Source: JBBDXS01 sp040902195 (GTDB lineage: Bacteria; Chloroflexota; Dehalococcoidia; DSTF01; RBG-16-68-14). Taken from it: a DNA stretch of 64,000 nucleotides. The stretch covers positions 62,001 to 126,000 of the forward strand of contig JBBDXS010000019.1 in the NCBI GenBank assembly GCA_040902195.1. Reading direction: 5' to 3'. Under the pieces are notes generated by a model. It ran no database searches. It worked only from the letters and a program-made list of their open reading frames with translations, and was not told the DNA's origin. Position numbers and translations under genes: made by a program. The stretch's first letter is position 1. Each line of letters begins with the position of its first letter. Below, one piece after another: positions 32,162 to 41,458 of this stretch.

Positions 32162-32908
32162 ATGACTCCAACCGTGCACACGCTTCCCTCATTTGCTGCG
32201 AGCGATGTGCCCGCCGTTACCCGCGCCCAGATGCGCGAGGTCGACCGCGTGATGATCCACGAGCTGGGCATCAGCCTCGTCCAGATGATGGAGAACGCCG
32301 GCCTGCAGTTGGCAGATCTTGTGAGGCGCCTCCTTGCCTCGACATTGACGGGACGGCGGGTCGCCGTCCTCGCGGGGCGTGGCAACAATGGTGGAGGCGG
32401 TCTGGCCGCCGCGCGGCGCCTCGATGCGTGGGGAGCTCGCGTCAGCGTGGTGATCGCCGACGCTCCAGAGCGGTTCCAAGACGTACCGGCCATGCAGCTC
32501 GACATCCTCCGGCGGATGAACGTCCCGGTCTCTCAGTTCGACGGCACCCTGCCGGCGCACGATGTACTCGTCGATGCGCTGATCGGCTACGGGCTGGAGG
32601 AGGCGCCTCGCGGGGCAACGCGGGACCTCATCGCCGCAGCGAACGAATCGGCGGCGCCCACGATCAGCCTCGACGCGCCCTCGGGTGTGGACGTCGATAC
32701 TGGCGAGGCACCGGGCGAGGCGATCCGCGCGCAGGCCACACTCACGCTCGCGCTCCCCAAGATCGGACTGCTCGAGTCTGGTGCGCGTCCGCTCGTCGGC
32801 GAGCTGTACGTGGCAGACATCGGCGTGCCGCCGAGCGTCTACGCGGGTCTCGGTCTGGATCCGCCGCCATTGTTCGCGGACGGCCAGCTCGTGCGGCTAA
32901 TACGCTAA
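32162..32908 (+). CDS. nnrE: NAD(P)H-hydrate epimerase (YjeF_N domain only)
   Basis: A 248-residue YjeF N-terminal domain protein: GRGNNGGGGLAAARRL (nucleotide site), VDALIGYGL (catalytic Asp) and SLDAPSGVDVDTG. It epimerises damaged R-NAD(P)HX for the ATP/ADP-dependent dehydratase. Bacterial genes often fuse both activities; here the dehydratase domain is absent, and none is encoded elsewhere in the window. Repair of NADPH fits the NADPH-producing operon that follows. Its TAA shares one base with the next ATG. Confidence 0.9.
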   Translation: MTPTVHTLPSFAASDVPAVTRAQMREVDRVMIHELGISLVQMMENAGLQLADLVRRLLASTLTGRRVAVLAGRGNNGGGGLAAARRLDAWGARVSVVIADAPERFQDVPAMQLDILRRMNVPVSQFDGTLPAHDVLVDALIGYGLEEAPRGATRDLIAAANESAAPTISLDAPSGVDVDTGEAPGEAIRAQATLTLALPKIGLLESGARPLVGELYVADIGVPPSVYAGLGLDPPPLFADGQLVRLIR

Positions 32909-33900
32909 TGGACCTTCACGTCACGGCAACGTGCCACCATTGCGGCTCCGAGGTACCCAGCGGCACTCCTGCCTGCCCGGACTGTGGCGCGGAACAGCAA
33001 GAGCGTTCAGACATACGACGGCTGCCCCATGAAGTCGTGCTGAGCTTTGTCCACCATGCGGAGGAGTTTCTCGCCGCCGGGCCGGTCAAGCAGGCCGTTC
33101 TCGCCTTCGCCGGCGGTTCGTTCATTGCGTTCGGCGCGCTGCTCTCGGTGTTCCTCACGATGGGGATCGAACAGGAGGGACTGTCGAGGCTGCTACTCGG
33201 CGTGGGCTTCAGCGCCGGCTTCATCCTGGTGATCCTCTCGGGCTCGGCGCTCTTCACCGAGGTCAACGTCATCCTGCCGGAGCTCTTCCTCCGCCGTCCC
33301 GGGGATCTCCGCATGGGCTGGTGGCGGTTCTGGGTCATCGCCTACGCGGGGAACGCGGCGGGCGCGCTGTTCGTGGGCGCGCTTGTGACGGCAGCCGCGG
33401 TGCTGGACGGCAACAGTTCCGAGCGCCTTGCAGAGCTCATCGCCGAGAAGCTCCGCTATCGCGACTTGGGCGTGAGCGGCTGGTTCTCGGTGCTCGTCTC
33501 AGGCATCCTGGGCAACTGGCTCGTCGGCATGGCGGCCTTCCTCGCGACCGCCGCGCGCACGATCTCGGGCAAGATCCTCGGCATCATCTTTCCCATCGTG
33601 GCGTTCGTCGCGATCGGTCTCCAGCACTCGCCGGCCAACATGGGGTACTTTGCCATCGGGCTGATCCATGGTGACGTGGGCGCCGGCTGGGGCGAAGCGA
33701 TCTGGTGGAACATCGTGCCGGCATCGATTGGTAACCTGATCGGCGGAGCGATCCTGGTTGCGCTGCTCTTCTGGTACACCTATGGCCAGAGCCCGGAGCA
33801 GCGTCACGCGCTCCGTCGCGTAGACGAAGTCGCGCAGGTTCGCGCCGGGGGCCAGGCGCGCGCGGCAGGAGGCCCGCGACTGCAAGGAAGGCAGCCATGA
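32908..33900 (+). CDS. Formate/nitrite (FNT) family channel with N-terminal zinc ribbon
   Basis: A 330-residue protein. Residues 9-26 hold two CxxC knuckles (C-H-H-C and C-P-D-C), a zinc ribbon. After a linker comes a six-helix FNT channel domain: GGSFIAFGALLSV, the loop SGSALFTEVN, GNAAGALFVG and NWLVGMAAFLATAA. FNT pentamers conduct formate, nitrite or hydrosulfide; the sulfur-related neighbours make hydrosulfide attractive but unproven. The ATG overlaps nnrE (TAATG) and the end overlaps tkt (ATGA). A zinc ribbon on an FNT protein is unusual. Confidence 0.88.
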   Translation: MDLHVTATCHHCGSEVPSGTPACPDCGAEQQERSDIRRLPHEVVLSFVHHAEEFLAAGPVKQAVLAFAGGSFIAFGALLSVFLTMGIEQEGLSRLLLGVGFSAGFILVILSGSALFTEVNVILPELFLRRPGDLRMGWWRFWVIAYAGNAAGALFVGALVTAAAVLDGNSSERLAELIAEKLRYRDLGVSGWFSVLVSGILGNWLVGMAAFLATAARTISGKILGIIFPIVAFVAIGLQHSPANMGYFAIGLIHGDVGAGWGEAIWWNIVPASIGNLIGGAILVALLFWYTYGQSPEQRHALRRVDEVAQVRAGGQARAAGGPRLQGRQP

Positions 33901-35924
33901 CGACCACCACCCAACTCGACCAGCTCTGCGTCAACACCATACGCACGCTTGCGATGGACGCCGTGCAGAAGGCGAACTCCGGCCACCCCGGCACGCCGAT
34001 GGGAGCGGCGCCGATGGCGTATGCCTTGTGGGCCCGCTTCCTCCGCCACAACCCGGCGAACCCGCACTGGCCCGACCGCGACCGCTTCGTGCTCTCGCCC
34101 GGGCACGCATCGATGCTGTTGTACTCGCTGCTGCACCTGACCGGCTACGACCTGTCGATGGACGAGATCAAGCGCTTTCGCCAGTGGGGGAGCAAGACCC
34201 CGGGGCATCCCGAGCGCGGGCTCACCCCGGGTGTTGAGGTGACGACCGGACCGCTCGGGCAGGGGTTCGCGATGGGCGTCGGGCTGGCGATCGCCGAGCA
34301 GTTCCTTGCCGGACACTTCAACCGTCCCGGCTACACGATCGTCGATCACTACACCTACGGTATCGTCAGCGACGGCGACATGATGGAGGGGATCTCGTCG
34401 GAGGCGGCGTCCTATGCGGGCACCATCGGGCTCGGGAAGCTGATCTACCTCTACGACGACAACGAGATCTCGATCGAGGGCAGCACGGACCTCGCCTTCA
34501 AGGAGCAGGTCGACGGGCGCTTCCGCGCGTACGGCTGGCACGTGCGGCACGGCGACGGAAACGATGTCGAGGCCGTGACCGAGGCGATTGAGTCGGCCAG
34601 AGCGGAACGAACGCGGCCGTCACTGATCATCGCCAAGACCCGCATCGGGTTCGGCAGCCCGCACAAAGAGGGCTCGGCCGAGGCGCACGGCGCACCGCTG
34701 GGGGAAGAGGAGATTCGACTGACGAAGCGCGCCCTAGGCTGGCCGGAGGACAAGCAGTTCTACGTCCCGGACGAGGCACTTTCGGAGTTCAGAAAGGCCG
34801 TCGACCGGGGACGAGCGTGGGAGGAGGAATGGAACGCCCGCTTCGTGCGTTACAGTGAGGCATACCCGCAAGAGGCGAAGCTGTGGCGCACGGTCACAGC
34901 GGGCGAGCTGCCGGTGGGCTGGGACGCCGCCCTGCCAACCTTTGCTGCCGACGACGGCGCTATGGCGACGCGCAAGGCATCGGGCAAGGTGCTCAACGCT
35001 CTGATCCAAGGCCTTCCCACGCTCGTCGGCGGGTCGGCTGACCTCGCGCCGTCGACGAGCACCTACATCGAAGGTCACGGCGACCTCGGGCTGGACGAGT
35101 GGTGCGGCCATAACATGCACTTCGGCGTGCGCGAGCACGCGATGGGCGCCATCGTCAACGGCATGGCGCTGCACGGCGGCGTCACTCCCTACGGCGGCAC
35201 GTTCCTGACGTTCTCGGATTACATGCGCGGCGCCCTCCGGCTGGCGGCCCTGCAGGACGCGCACAGCATCTTCATCTTCACCCACGACAGCATCGGCCTC
35301 GGCGAGGACGGCCCGACCCACCAGCCGATCGAGCATCTGGCGTCGCTCCGGGCGATGCCGAACATGACCGTCCTCCGGCCGGCCGACGCGAACGAGACGG
35401 CGGCGTGCTGGCGGCTGGCGATCGAGCGCCCGGGGCCGTCGGCGCTGGTGCTGACGCGCCAGGACGTCCCCATCCTGGCGGAGCCCGACCGTGTCGTCGA
35501 CGGCGCTCGTCGGGGGGCCTACGTCGTGAAAGACTCCGACGTCCAGCCGGAGCTCATCCTCCTCGCCACCGGTTCCGAGGTCGCGCTTGCGCTCGAGGCG
35601 CAGGCGCTGCTGAGCGGGCGCGCCGTCGACGCTCGCGTCGTGAGCATGCCGAGCTGGGAGGTGTTCGAGGAGCAGGGCGCATCCTACAAGGAGTCGGTGC
35701 TGCCATCACAGGTCATCGCCCGGCTGGCGGTTGAGGCCGGGGCGACCTTCGGTTGGGAGCGGTACGTTGGACGCGAGGGGGAGGTCGTCGGGATCGACCG
35801 GTTCGGGGCGTCGGCGCCCGCCGAGGTCTTGTTCAAGGAGTTCGGATTCACGGCGGAGCACGTCGCCGAGCGCGCGACGCGGCTGCTCCGGCGCACCGAA
35901 GCACAGAGCGGAGCGACGACATGA
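33897..35924 (+). CDS. tkt: Transketolase
   Basis: A 675-residue transketolase that moves two-carbon units between sugar phosphates in the pentose phosphate pathway. Motifs: GHPGTPMGAAPMAYALW (N-terminal signature), TPP/Mg site GDGDMMEGISSEAAS, pyrimidine-domain Glu in GVREHAMG, and DGPTHQPIEH. Length is normal. ATG 33897 overlaps the FNT stop and the tal-pgi ATG overlaps its own stop, so it lies within a translationally coupled operon. Confidence 0.96.
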   Translation: MTTTTQLDQLCVNTIRTLAMDAVQKANSGHPGTPMGAAPMAYALWARFLRHNPANPHWPDRDRFVLSPGHASMLLYSLLHLTGYDLSMDEIKRFRQWGSKTPGHPERGLTPGVEVTTGPLGQGFAMGVGLAIAEQFLAGHFNRPGYTIVDHYTYGIVSDGDMMEGISSEAASYAGTIGLGKLIYLYDDNEISIEGSTDLAFKEQVDGRFRAYGWHVRHGDGNDVEAVTEAIESARAERTRPSLIIAKTRIGFGSPHKEGSAEAHGAPLGEEEIRLTKRALGWPEDKQFYVPDEALSEFRKAVDRGRAWEEEWNARFVRYSEAYPQEAKLWRTVTAGELPVGWDAALPTFAADDGAMATRKASGKVLNALIQGLPTLVGGSADLAPSTSTYIEGHGDLGLDEWCGHNMHFGVREHAMGAIVNGMALHGGVTPYGGTFLTFSDYMRGALRLAALQDAHSIFIFTHDSIGLGEDGPTHQPIEHLASLRAMPNMTVLRPADANETAACWRLAIERPGPSALVLTRQDVPILAEPDRVVDGARRGAYVVKDSDVQPELILLATGSEVALALEAQALLSGRAVDARVVSMPSWEVFEEQGASYKESVLPSQVIARLAVEAGATFGWERYVGREGEVVGIDRFGASAPAEVLFKEFGFTAEHVAERATRLLRRTEAQSGATT

Positions 35925-38539
35925 CCCATCCCATCGAGAAACTGCGCGACGCGGGACAGAGCGTCTGGCTCGACTACATCCGCCGCGGCCTGATCGTCTC
36001 GGGCGACTTTGAGCGTATGGTCCGGGATGGCTGGATCACCGGCGTCACCTCCAACCCGACGATCTTCCGCAAGGCGATCACGGGGTCGGACGACTATAGC
36101 GATGCGCTCAAGGCGATTGCCGGACGCGGGCCTTGCAGCCCGTATGAGGCGTTCGTCGAGATCGCCGGCGAGGACCTCCGCATGGCCGCCGACGTGCTGC
36201 GGCCCGTCTACGACAGGACCGAGGGGGCGGACGGGTTCGTTTCCTTCGAGGTGCAAGAGGGCTCGGGAGACCAGATGGTCGACGAGGCCAGGCGGTTGTT
36301 CGCCGCCGTCGGACGCCCGAACGTCATGATTAAGGTGCCAGGTATGCTGGACGCTGCGAGCGCCGTCGAGGAGCTGATCGCCAATGGCATCAACATCAAC
36401 ATCACGTTGCTCTTCGACGTGGCAGTCTACGAGCAGGTGGCGAGTGCGTACATCGCCGGGCTGGAGAAGCGCGTCGAACGACATGAGCCTGTCGACCGCG
36501 TGGCGAGTGTCGCGTCTTTCTTCGTCTCGCGCGTCGACAGCAAGGTGGACGCGCAGCTGGTGGAGGGCTCGCCTCTGCGCGGACGGGTGGCCATCGCCAA
36601 CGCGCGGATGGCGTACAAGCGCTTTGAGGAGATCTTCGCCGGAGAGCGCTGGCAGCGGCTGGCGGAGCGGGGAGCCCAAGTCCAGCGGCCGCTCTGGGCT
36701 TCGACCGGGACCAAGGACCCGGCGTACTCCGATGTGCTCTACGTGGAAGAACTGATCGCGCCGCACACCGTCAACACCGTGCCGGAGAACACCCTGCGGG
36801 CGTTTCTCGAACACGGTCGAGTGAGCCCCAGCATTGAGGAGGGGATGGCGGAGGCCGAGCGGATCCTCGCCGAAGCCACGCGGTCCGGCATCGAGCTGGA
36901 CAGGATCACCGAAGAGTTGCTGGTGGAAGGGCTCGCGTCGTTCGGCAAGGACTTCCACGACCTGCTCGAGGAGATCGGCAACGCGCTCGAGACGCCGCGC
37001 GGCCCGTGGCATACGGCCATGCTAGACGCGCTCTCACCGAGCGTCGACGGACGGCTCTCGCAGCTCAGAGACAACGACGTCACGCGTCGCATCTGGGCGC
37101 GTGACCATACCGTTTGGCGCGCGGAGCCGAAGGAGATCGCGGACCGGCTCGGCTGGCTCGATGTCGTCGACCAGATGTTGGAGGAGACGGACGCGCTGCG
37201 CGCGTTCGCGGGCGGGCTTCGGGACGAGGGTTTCACGACGGCCGTGCTTCTGGGCATGGGCGGATCGAGCCTCGCGCCCGAGGTGCTACACGCCACGTTC
37301 GGCGCGCACGACGGCCTCGATCTGAAGGTGCTGGATACCACCGATCCGGCCGGCATCCGCGCCGTCGAGGACGCGATCGATCTCGGCAGCACACTGTTCA
37401 TCGTGGCCAGCAAGTCAGGCACGACCATCGAGACGCTGTCGCATCTCGCCTACTTCTGGGAGCGGCTGCCGCAGGGCGACCACTTCATCGCGATCACAGA
37501 CCCCGATTCGCCCCTGGACGCGCTCGCTCGCGAACACGGCTTCCGCAAGATCTACCGTAACCCGCCGGACATCGGCGGCCGCTACTCAGCGCTGTCCTAC
37601 TTCGGGCTTGTCCCGGCGGCGTTGATCGGCGTCGATGTCCCGGCGTTGCTGGACCGCGCCCACGAGATGCTCCACGCGTGCCACTACTGCGTTCCTATTG
37701 ATAAGCATCCCGGGGCCTGGCTCGGCGCCGTGCTCGGGGAAGCAGCGCTCGCCGGCCGCGACAAGCTGACGCTGGTCCTGCCGGACGAGATCGCAACGTT
37801 CGGCACGTGGGTCGAGCAGCTGATCGCGGAATCGACGGGCAAAGAGGACAGAGGCATCGTTCCAGTGGAGGGCGAGCCGCTTGGACAGCCGGACGTCTAC
37901 GGGGATGACCGGCTCTTCGTCGCCATCGGCGATCACGACGGGCTCCCGGCGCTCGAGGACGCCGGTCACCCGGTCGTGCGCCTGCCCTACCGGGACCGGC
38001 TCCAGGTGGGCGGCGAGTTCTTCCGCTGGGAGTTCGCCACCGCGGTAGCCGGCCACGTGCTGGGCATCCACCCCTTCGACCAGCCCAACGTGCAGGAGGC
38101 GAAGGACGCAACCGCGCGTATCCTGGCGGACGGAGAAACGGATCTCCCCGAACTCGGCGATCTCGGGTCGCTGCTAGCGCAGGTGCGCTCAGGAGACTAC
38201 ATCGCGATCCATGCGTACACGCCACGCACGGCTGCGATCGAGGCGACGCTGCAACACGCGCGGCTTGCGTTACGCGACCGCTATCGCGTGGCGACGACTG
38301 TCGGGTACGGCCCGCGCTTCCTCCATTCGACGGGACAGCTTCACAAGGGCGGCCCTAACACGGGTGTCTTCATTCAAATCGTGGGCGATGACTCAGGCGA
38401 TCTGCAGGTGCCGGGCAAACCGTTCACGTTCGGCAGGCTCAAGCGTGCGCAGGCGCTGGGTGACTACCGCTCGCTGGAGGAGCGCGGCCGACGAGTGGCG
38501 CGCGTGACCTTGGAACAGCTACAGGAGGTGGCGAGATGA
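35921..38539 (+). CDS. Bifunctional transaldolase / glucose-6-phosphate isomerase
   Basis: An 872-residue fusion. Residues 1-370 are transaldolase: TSNPTIF, the Schiff-base Lys in VMIKVPGM, and NINITLLFDV. From about 390 comes phosphoglucose isomerase: GMGGSSLAPEV, SKSGTTIETLSH and FKxG-type GTWVEQLIAEST. It links fructose-6-phosphate to glucose-6-phosphate and recycles sedoheptulose-7-phosphate, allowing repeated turns of the oxidative pathway. The frame is open from 35753 but ATG 35921, overlapping the tkt stop, begins the conserved domain. Confidence 0.94.
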   Translation: MTHPIEKLRDAGQSVWLDYIRRGLIVSGDFERMVRDGWITGVTSNPTIFRKAITGSDDYSDALKAIAGRGPCSPYEAFVEIAGEDLRMAADVLRPVYDRTEGADGFVSFEVQEGSGDQMVDEARRLFAAVGRPNVMIKVPGMLDAASAVEELIANGININITLLFDVAVYEQVASAYIAGLEKRVERHEPVDRVASVASFFVSRVDSKVDAQLVEGSPLRGRVAIANARMAYKRFEEIFAGERWQRLAERGAQVQRPLWASTGTKDPAYSDVLYVEELIAPHTVNTVPENTLRAFLEHGRVSPSIEEGMAEAERILAEATRSGIELDRITEELLVEGLASFGKDFHDLLEEIGNALETPRGPWHTAMLDALSPSVDGRLSQLRDNDVTRRIWARDHTVWRAEPKEIADRLGWLDVVDQMLEETDALRAFAGGLRDEGFTTAVLLGMGGSSLAPEVLHATFGAHDGLDLKVLDTTDPAGIRAVEDAIDLGSTLFIVASKSGTTIETLSHLAYFWERLPQGDHFIAITDPDSPLDALAREHGFRKIYRNPPDIGGRYSALSYFGLVPAALIGVDVPALLDRAHEMLHACHYCVPIDKHPGAWLGAVLGEAALAGRDKLTLVLPDEIATFGTWVEQLIAESTGKEDRGIVPVEGEPLGQPDVYGDDRLFVAIGDHDGLPALEDAGHPVVRLPYRDRLQVGGEFFRWEFATAVAGHVLGIHPFDQPNVQEAKDATARILADGETDLPELGDLGSLLAQVRSGDYIAIHAYTPRTAAIEATLQHARLALRDRYRVATTVGYGPRFLHSTGQLHKGGPNTGVFIQIVGDDSGDLQVPGKPFTFGRLKRAQALGDYRSLEERGRRVARVTLEQLQEVAR

Positions 38540-39408
38540 AGATCGGGCTTGTCGGTCTGGGACGCATGGGCGCCGGAATGGCGGAACGCTGGCGGCGGGC
38601 CGGACACGAGGTGGTCGGCTACGACCGTAACCCGGAGGTGCGCGACGTAAGCTCGCTCGCGGAGCTCGTCGGCCGGCTCGAGCCGCCGCGCTTCGTCTGG
38701 GTAATGGTCCCGTCCGGCGATCCGACGGAGCAGACGCTGCGCGAGCTGGCCGGGGAAGTCGAAAGCGGCGACATCATCGTCGACGGCGGCAACAGCTACT
38801 ACAAGGACTCCGTCCGTCACGCCTCCGAGCTCGGCGAGAAGGGAATCCGCGTCCTCGACATCGGGGTCTCCGGCGGCATCTGGGGGCTCGAAGTCGGGTT
38901 CTGCCTGATGGCCGGCGGCCCCCGAGACGCCTACGACGAGATCGAGCCGGCGCTTGCCGCGCTGGCGCCTGCGGGCGGCTACGCGCGCGCCGGCCCGTCG
39001 GGCGCGGGGCACTTTACGAAAATGGTGCATAACGGGATCGAGTACGCGATGCTGCAGGCGTACGCCGAGGGGTTCGACCTGCTGCAGGCCGCGTCCGAGT
39101 TCCAGCTCGATCTCCATCAGCTCGCCTCGCTCTGGAACCACGGCAGCGTGGTCCGGTCATGGCTGCTCGAGCTCGCCGAGCGCGCGTTCGAGAAGGACCC
39201 GAGGCTCGAAGGCCTGGAGGGATACGTCGAGGACTCGGGCGAGGGACGCTGGACCGTGCTCGACGCGGTCGAGCGCGGCGTCGCGGCGGACGGCATCGCG
39301 CATTCGCTCTTCGCCCGGTTCACGTCACGAGACGAGAACGCGTTCGCGATGCGCGTCATCGCCGCGCTCCGCAACGAATTCGGCGGCCACGCTGTGAAGA
39401 CAACATGA
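38536..39408 (+). CDS. gnd: 6-phosphogluconate dehydrogenase (decarboxylating), short form
   Basis: A 290-residue dehydrogenase: nucleotide fold GLVGLGRMGAGMAE, substrate loop DGGNSYYKDS, and catalytic Lys/His region SGAGHFTKMVHNGIEYAMLQ. It is the short (about 300-residue) class rather than the 470-residue E. coli type. After Gly of the first turn the motif continues G-R-M, and Asp-Arg at the second strand (GYDRN) leaves NAD versus NADP preference open. It converts 6-phosphogluconate to ribulose-5-phosphate and CO2. ATGA overlaps on both sides. Confidence 0.94.
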   Translation: MKIGLVGLGRMGAGMAERWRRAGHEVVGYDRNPEVRDVSSLAELVGRLEPPRFVWVMVPSGDPTEQTLRELAGEVESGDIIVDGGNSYYKDSVRHASELGEKGIRVLDIGVSGGIWGLEVGFCLMAGGPRDAYDEIEPALAALAPAGGYARAGPSGAGHFTKMVHNGIEYAMLQAYAEGFDLLQAASEFQLDLHQLASLWNHGSVVRSWLLELAERAFEKDPRLEGLEGYVEDSGEGRWTVLDAVERGVAADGIAHSLFARFTSRDENAFAMRVIAALRNEFGGHAVKTT

Positions 39409-40820
39409 GCCTCCATCCACCGCCTGATCAGGACATCGTCATCATCGGCGGCACCGGCGATCTCGCTCGCCGCAAGCTCCTGCCGGCGCTCTACAACCTC
39501 TGCCGTGCGGGCCTGCTCCCGGCTCGCGGCCCGATCGTCGGCTTCGCCCGGCGTGAGCTCTCCGACGGCCAGTTCCGCGCTCTCGCGCGGGGAGCGATCG
39601 AGGAGCACGCTCCGACAGACTTTGGGGAAATGGACTGGCTGGCGTTCGCGTCACGGCTCCAATTCGTCTGCGCCGAGCCCGAAGGCTACGCGGGGCTGGC
39701 GGGCCACCTCAGGCAGCCATCGCGGCTGATCTACGTGGCGACGCCGCCCTCCACCTTCCCCGAGATCGTCCGCGAGCTGGGCGAGCATGGCCTGGCGGAG
39801 GGCGCGCGCATCGTCATCGAGAAACCGTTCGGCAGGGACCTCGAGTCGGCTCGGGCCCTCGACCGCGCGCTGCACAGCGTGTTCGACGAGTCACAGGTCT
39901 TTCGCATCGACCACTATCTGGGGAAGGAGACCGTGCAGAACATCCTGGTGTTCCGCTTCGGCAACGCTGCGTTCGAGCGGATCTGGAACCGCGATGCGAT
40001 CGAGCACGTGCAGATCACGGTCGCCGAGTCGATCGGCATCGAGGGTCGGGGCGCCTTCTACGAGGAGACCGGCGCGCTGCGGGACATCATCCAGAACCAC
40101 GCGCTCCAGGTGCTCGCGCTGCTCGCGATGGAGCCGCCATCGGCGTTCGAGGCGGAAGCGATCCGGGACGAGAAGGCGAAGCTCTTTCACGTCATTAACC
40201 CCGTCGATCCCGCGCGCGTCGTGCGGGGCCAGTACATCGCGGGCACGATCGACGGTCGGAGCGTGCCGGCCTACCGCGACGAGGACGGCACAGCCGACGA
40301 TTCGACGACGGAGACCTTCGCTGCGCTCGAGCTGTGCATCGACAACTGGCGTTGGGCCGGCGTGCCGTTCTACCTGCGCGCAGGCAAGCGCTTGCCGACG
40401 CGCTGCGTCGAGATCCAGATCGCGTTCAAGGACGTGCCCGTGTGCTTCTTCCGCGGGACGGACGTGGGCGAGGTCCCGGCGAATCACCTGACGATCCGCG
40501 TCCAGCCCGAGGAATCGATCACGTTCACGTTTCTGGCGAAGGTGCCGGGGCCCGAGGTGGCCGTGCAGCCCGTACAGATGCAGTTCTCTTACGGCGATTC
40601 GTTCATGGTCCAGCCGCCCGAGGCGTACGAACGGCTCCTGCACGACGCGATGGACGGCGACGCGATGCTCTTCGCGCGCCGCGACGGCGTGGAGCGCGCG
40701 TGGGCCGTCGTCGAGCCGGCCCTTCAGTCGCCCGCTCCGCTCTGTCTCTATCCTGCCGGGACGTGGGGGCCGCGCGAGGCGGACGAATTGATCGCGCCCA
40801 GGACGTGGCACCTGCGATGA
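39405..40820 (+). CDS. zwf: Glucose-6-phosphate dehydrogenase
   Basis: A 471-residue enzyme that commits glucose-6-phosphate to the oxidative pentose phosphate pathway. Motifs: nucleotide-binding GGTGDLARRKLLPALYNL (usually G-A-S-G-D-L), EKPFGRDL, and the active site RIDHYLGKETVQN. ATG 39405 overlaps the gnd stop and starts the conserved domain, although the frame is open further upstream. Its TGA overlaps the pgl ATG. Confidence 0.96.
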   Translation: MSLHPPPDQDIVIIGGTGDLARRKLLPALYNLCRAGLLPARGPIVGFARRELSDGQFRALARGAIEEHAPTDFGEMDWLAFASRLQFVCAEPEGYAGLAGHLRQPSRLIYVATPPSTFPEIVRELGEHGLAEGARIVIEKPFGRDLESARALDRALHSVFDESQVFRIDHYLGKETVQNILVFRFGNAAFERIWNRDAIEHVQITVAESIGIEGRGAFYEETGALRDIIQNHALQVLALLAMEPPSAFEAEAIRDEKAKLFHVINPVDPARVVRGQYIAGTIDGRSVPAYRDEDGTADDSTTETFAALELCIDNWRWAGVPFYLRAGKRLPTRCVEIQIAFKDVPVCFFRGTDVGEVPANHLTIRVQPEESITFTFLAKVPGPEVAVQPVQMQFSYGDSFMVQPPEAYERLLHDAMDGDAMLFARRDGVERAWAVVEPALQSPAPLCLYPAGTWGPREADELIAPRTWHLR

Positions 40821-41458
40821 ACCGGGAGCTGTGTGTGGTCGACGATCTTGCCCGAGAGGGAGCGGCGCTGTTCCTCGCCGTGCGCCCGCGCACTGTCGCG
40901 CTGGCCGGCGGCGCGACCCCGCGCCGCCTCTACGAGCGCCTGGCGCAACTCGACCACCCGTGGGGCGAGACGGACGTCTGCTTCGGGGATGAGCGCTGCG
41001 TTCCGCCGGACCACCCGGACTCGAACTTCCGGATGGCCCATGAGGCGCTCTTCTCGCGCGTGCGCGCGCGCGTGCATCGGATGCACGGCGAGACGTGTGA
41101 TCCGGCGCGGTACGAAGAGGAGCTTGCAAGCATCTTTGATTCGGACCCGCCGCGGTTTGACCTTGTCTTCCTCGGCCTCGGTGCGGACGGCCATACCGCC
41201 TCGCTCTTTCCCGGTGACCCCGCTCTCGACGAGCGCGAGCGTTGGGTCGTGCGGGTCGAGCGCGAAGACCACGCCCGCCTCACCGTGACGCTGCCCGTCC
41301 TCTCGGCGGCAAAGACCGCCGTGTTCCTGGTGTCGGGCGAGGCGAAGCGTGAAGCGCTCCGGCTGCTGATGGCGTGCGCCGACATCCCGGCGGCACGGGT
41401 CGCCGCCGATCGAGTCATCGTGCTGGCCGATCGCGCCGCGGCGGGAGGCGTGAGCTGA
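40817..41458 (+). CDS. pgl: 6-phosphogluconolactonase
   Basis: A 213-residue lactonase of the DevB/SOL family: ALAGGATPRRLYERL (phosphate loop), CFGDERCVPPDHPDSNFRMA and the catalytic His region FLGLGADGHTASLFPG. It hydrolyses 6-phosphogluconolactone from Zwf. ATG 40817 overlaps the zwf stop and its TGA shares a base with the glucokinase ATG. Slightly shorter than usual at the N-terminus. Confidence 0.95.
   Translation: MNRELCVVDDLAREGAALFLAVRPRTVALAGGATPRRLYERLAQLDHPWGETDVCFGDERCVPPDHPDSNFRMAHEALFSRVRARVHRMHGETCDPARYEEELASIFDSDPPRFDLVFLGLGADGHTASLFPGDPALDERERWVVRVEREDHARLTVTLPVLSAAKTAVFLVSGEAKREALRLLMACADIPAARVAADRVIVLADRAAAGGVS

Noticed and set aside
32155..32907. Upstream extension of the FNT gene, giving a 581-residue protein
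   Set aside because: The extension is an Arg/Ala-rich shadow of nnrE; ATG 32908 overlaps the nnrE stop and begins the zinc ribbon.
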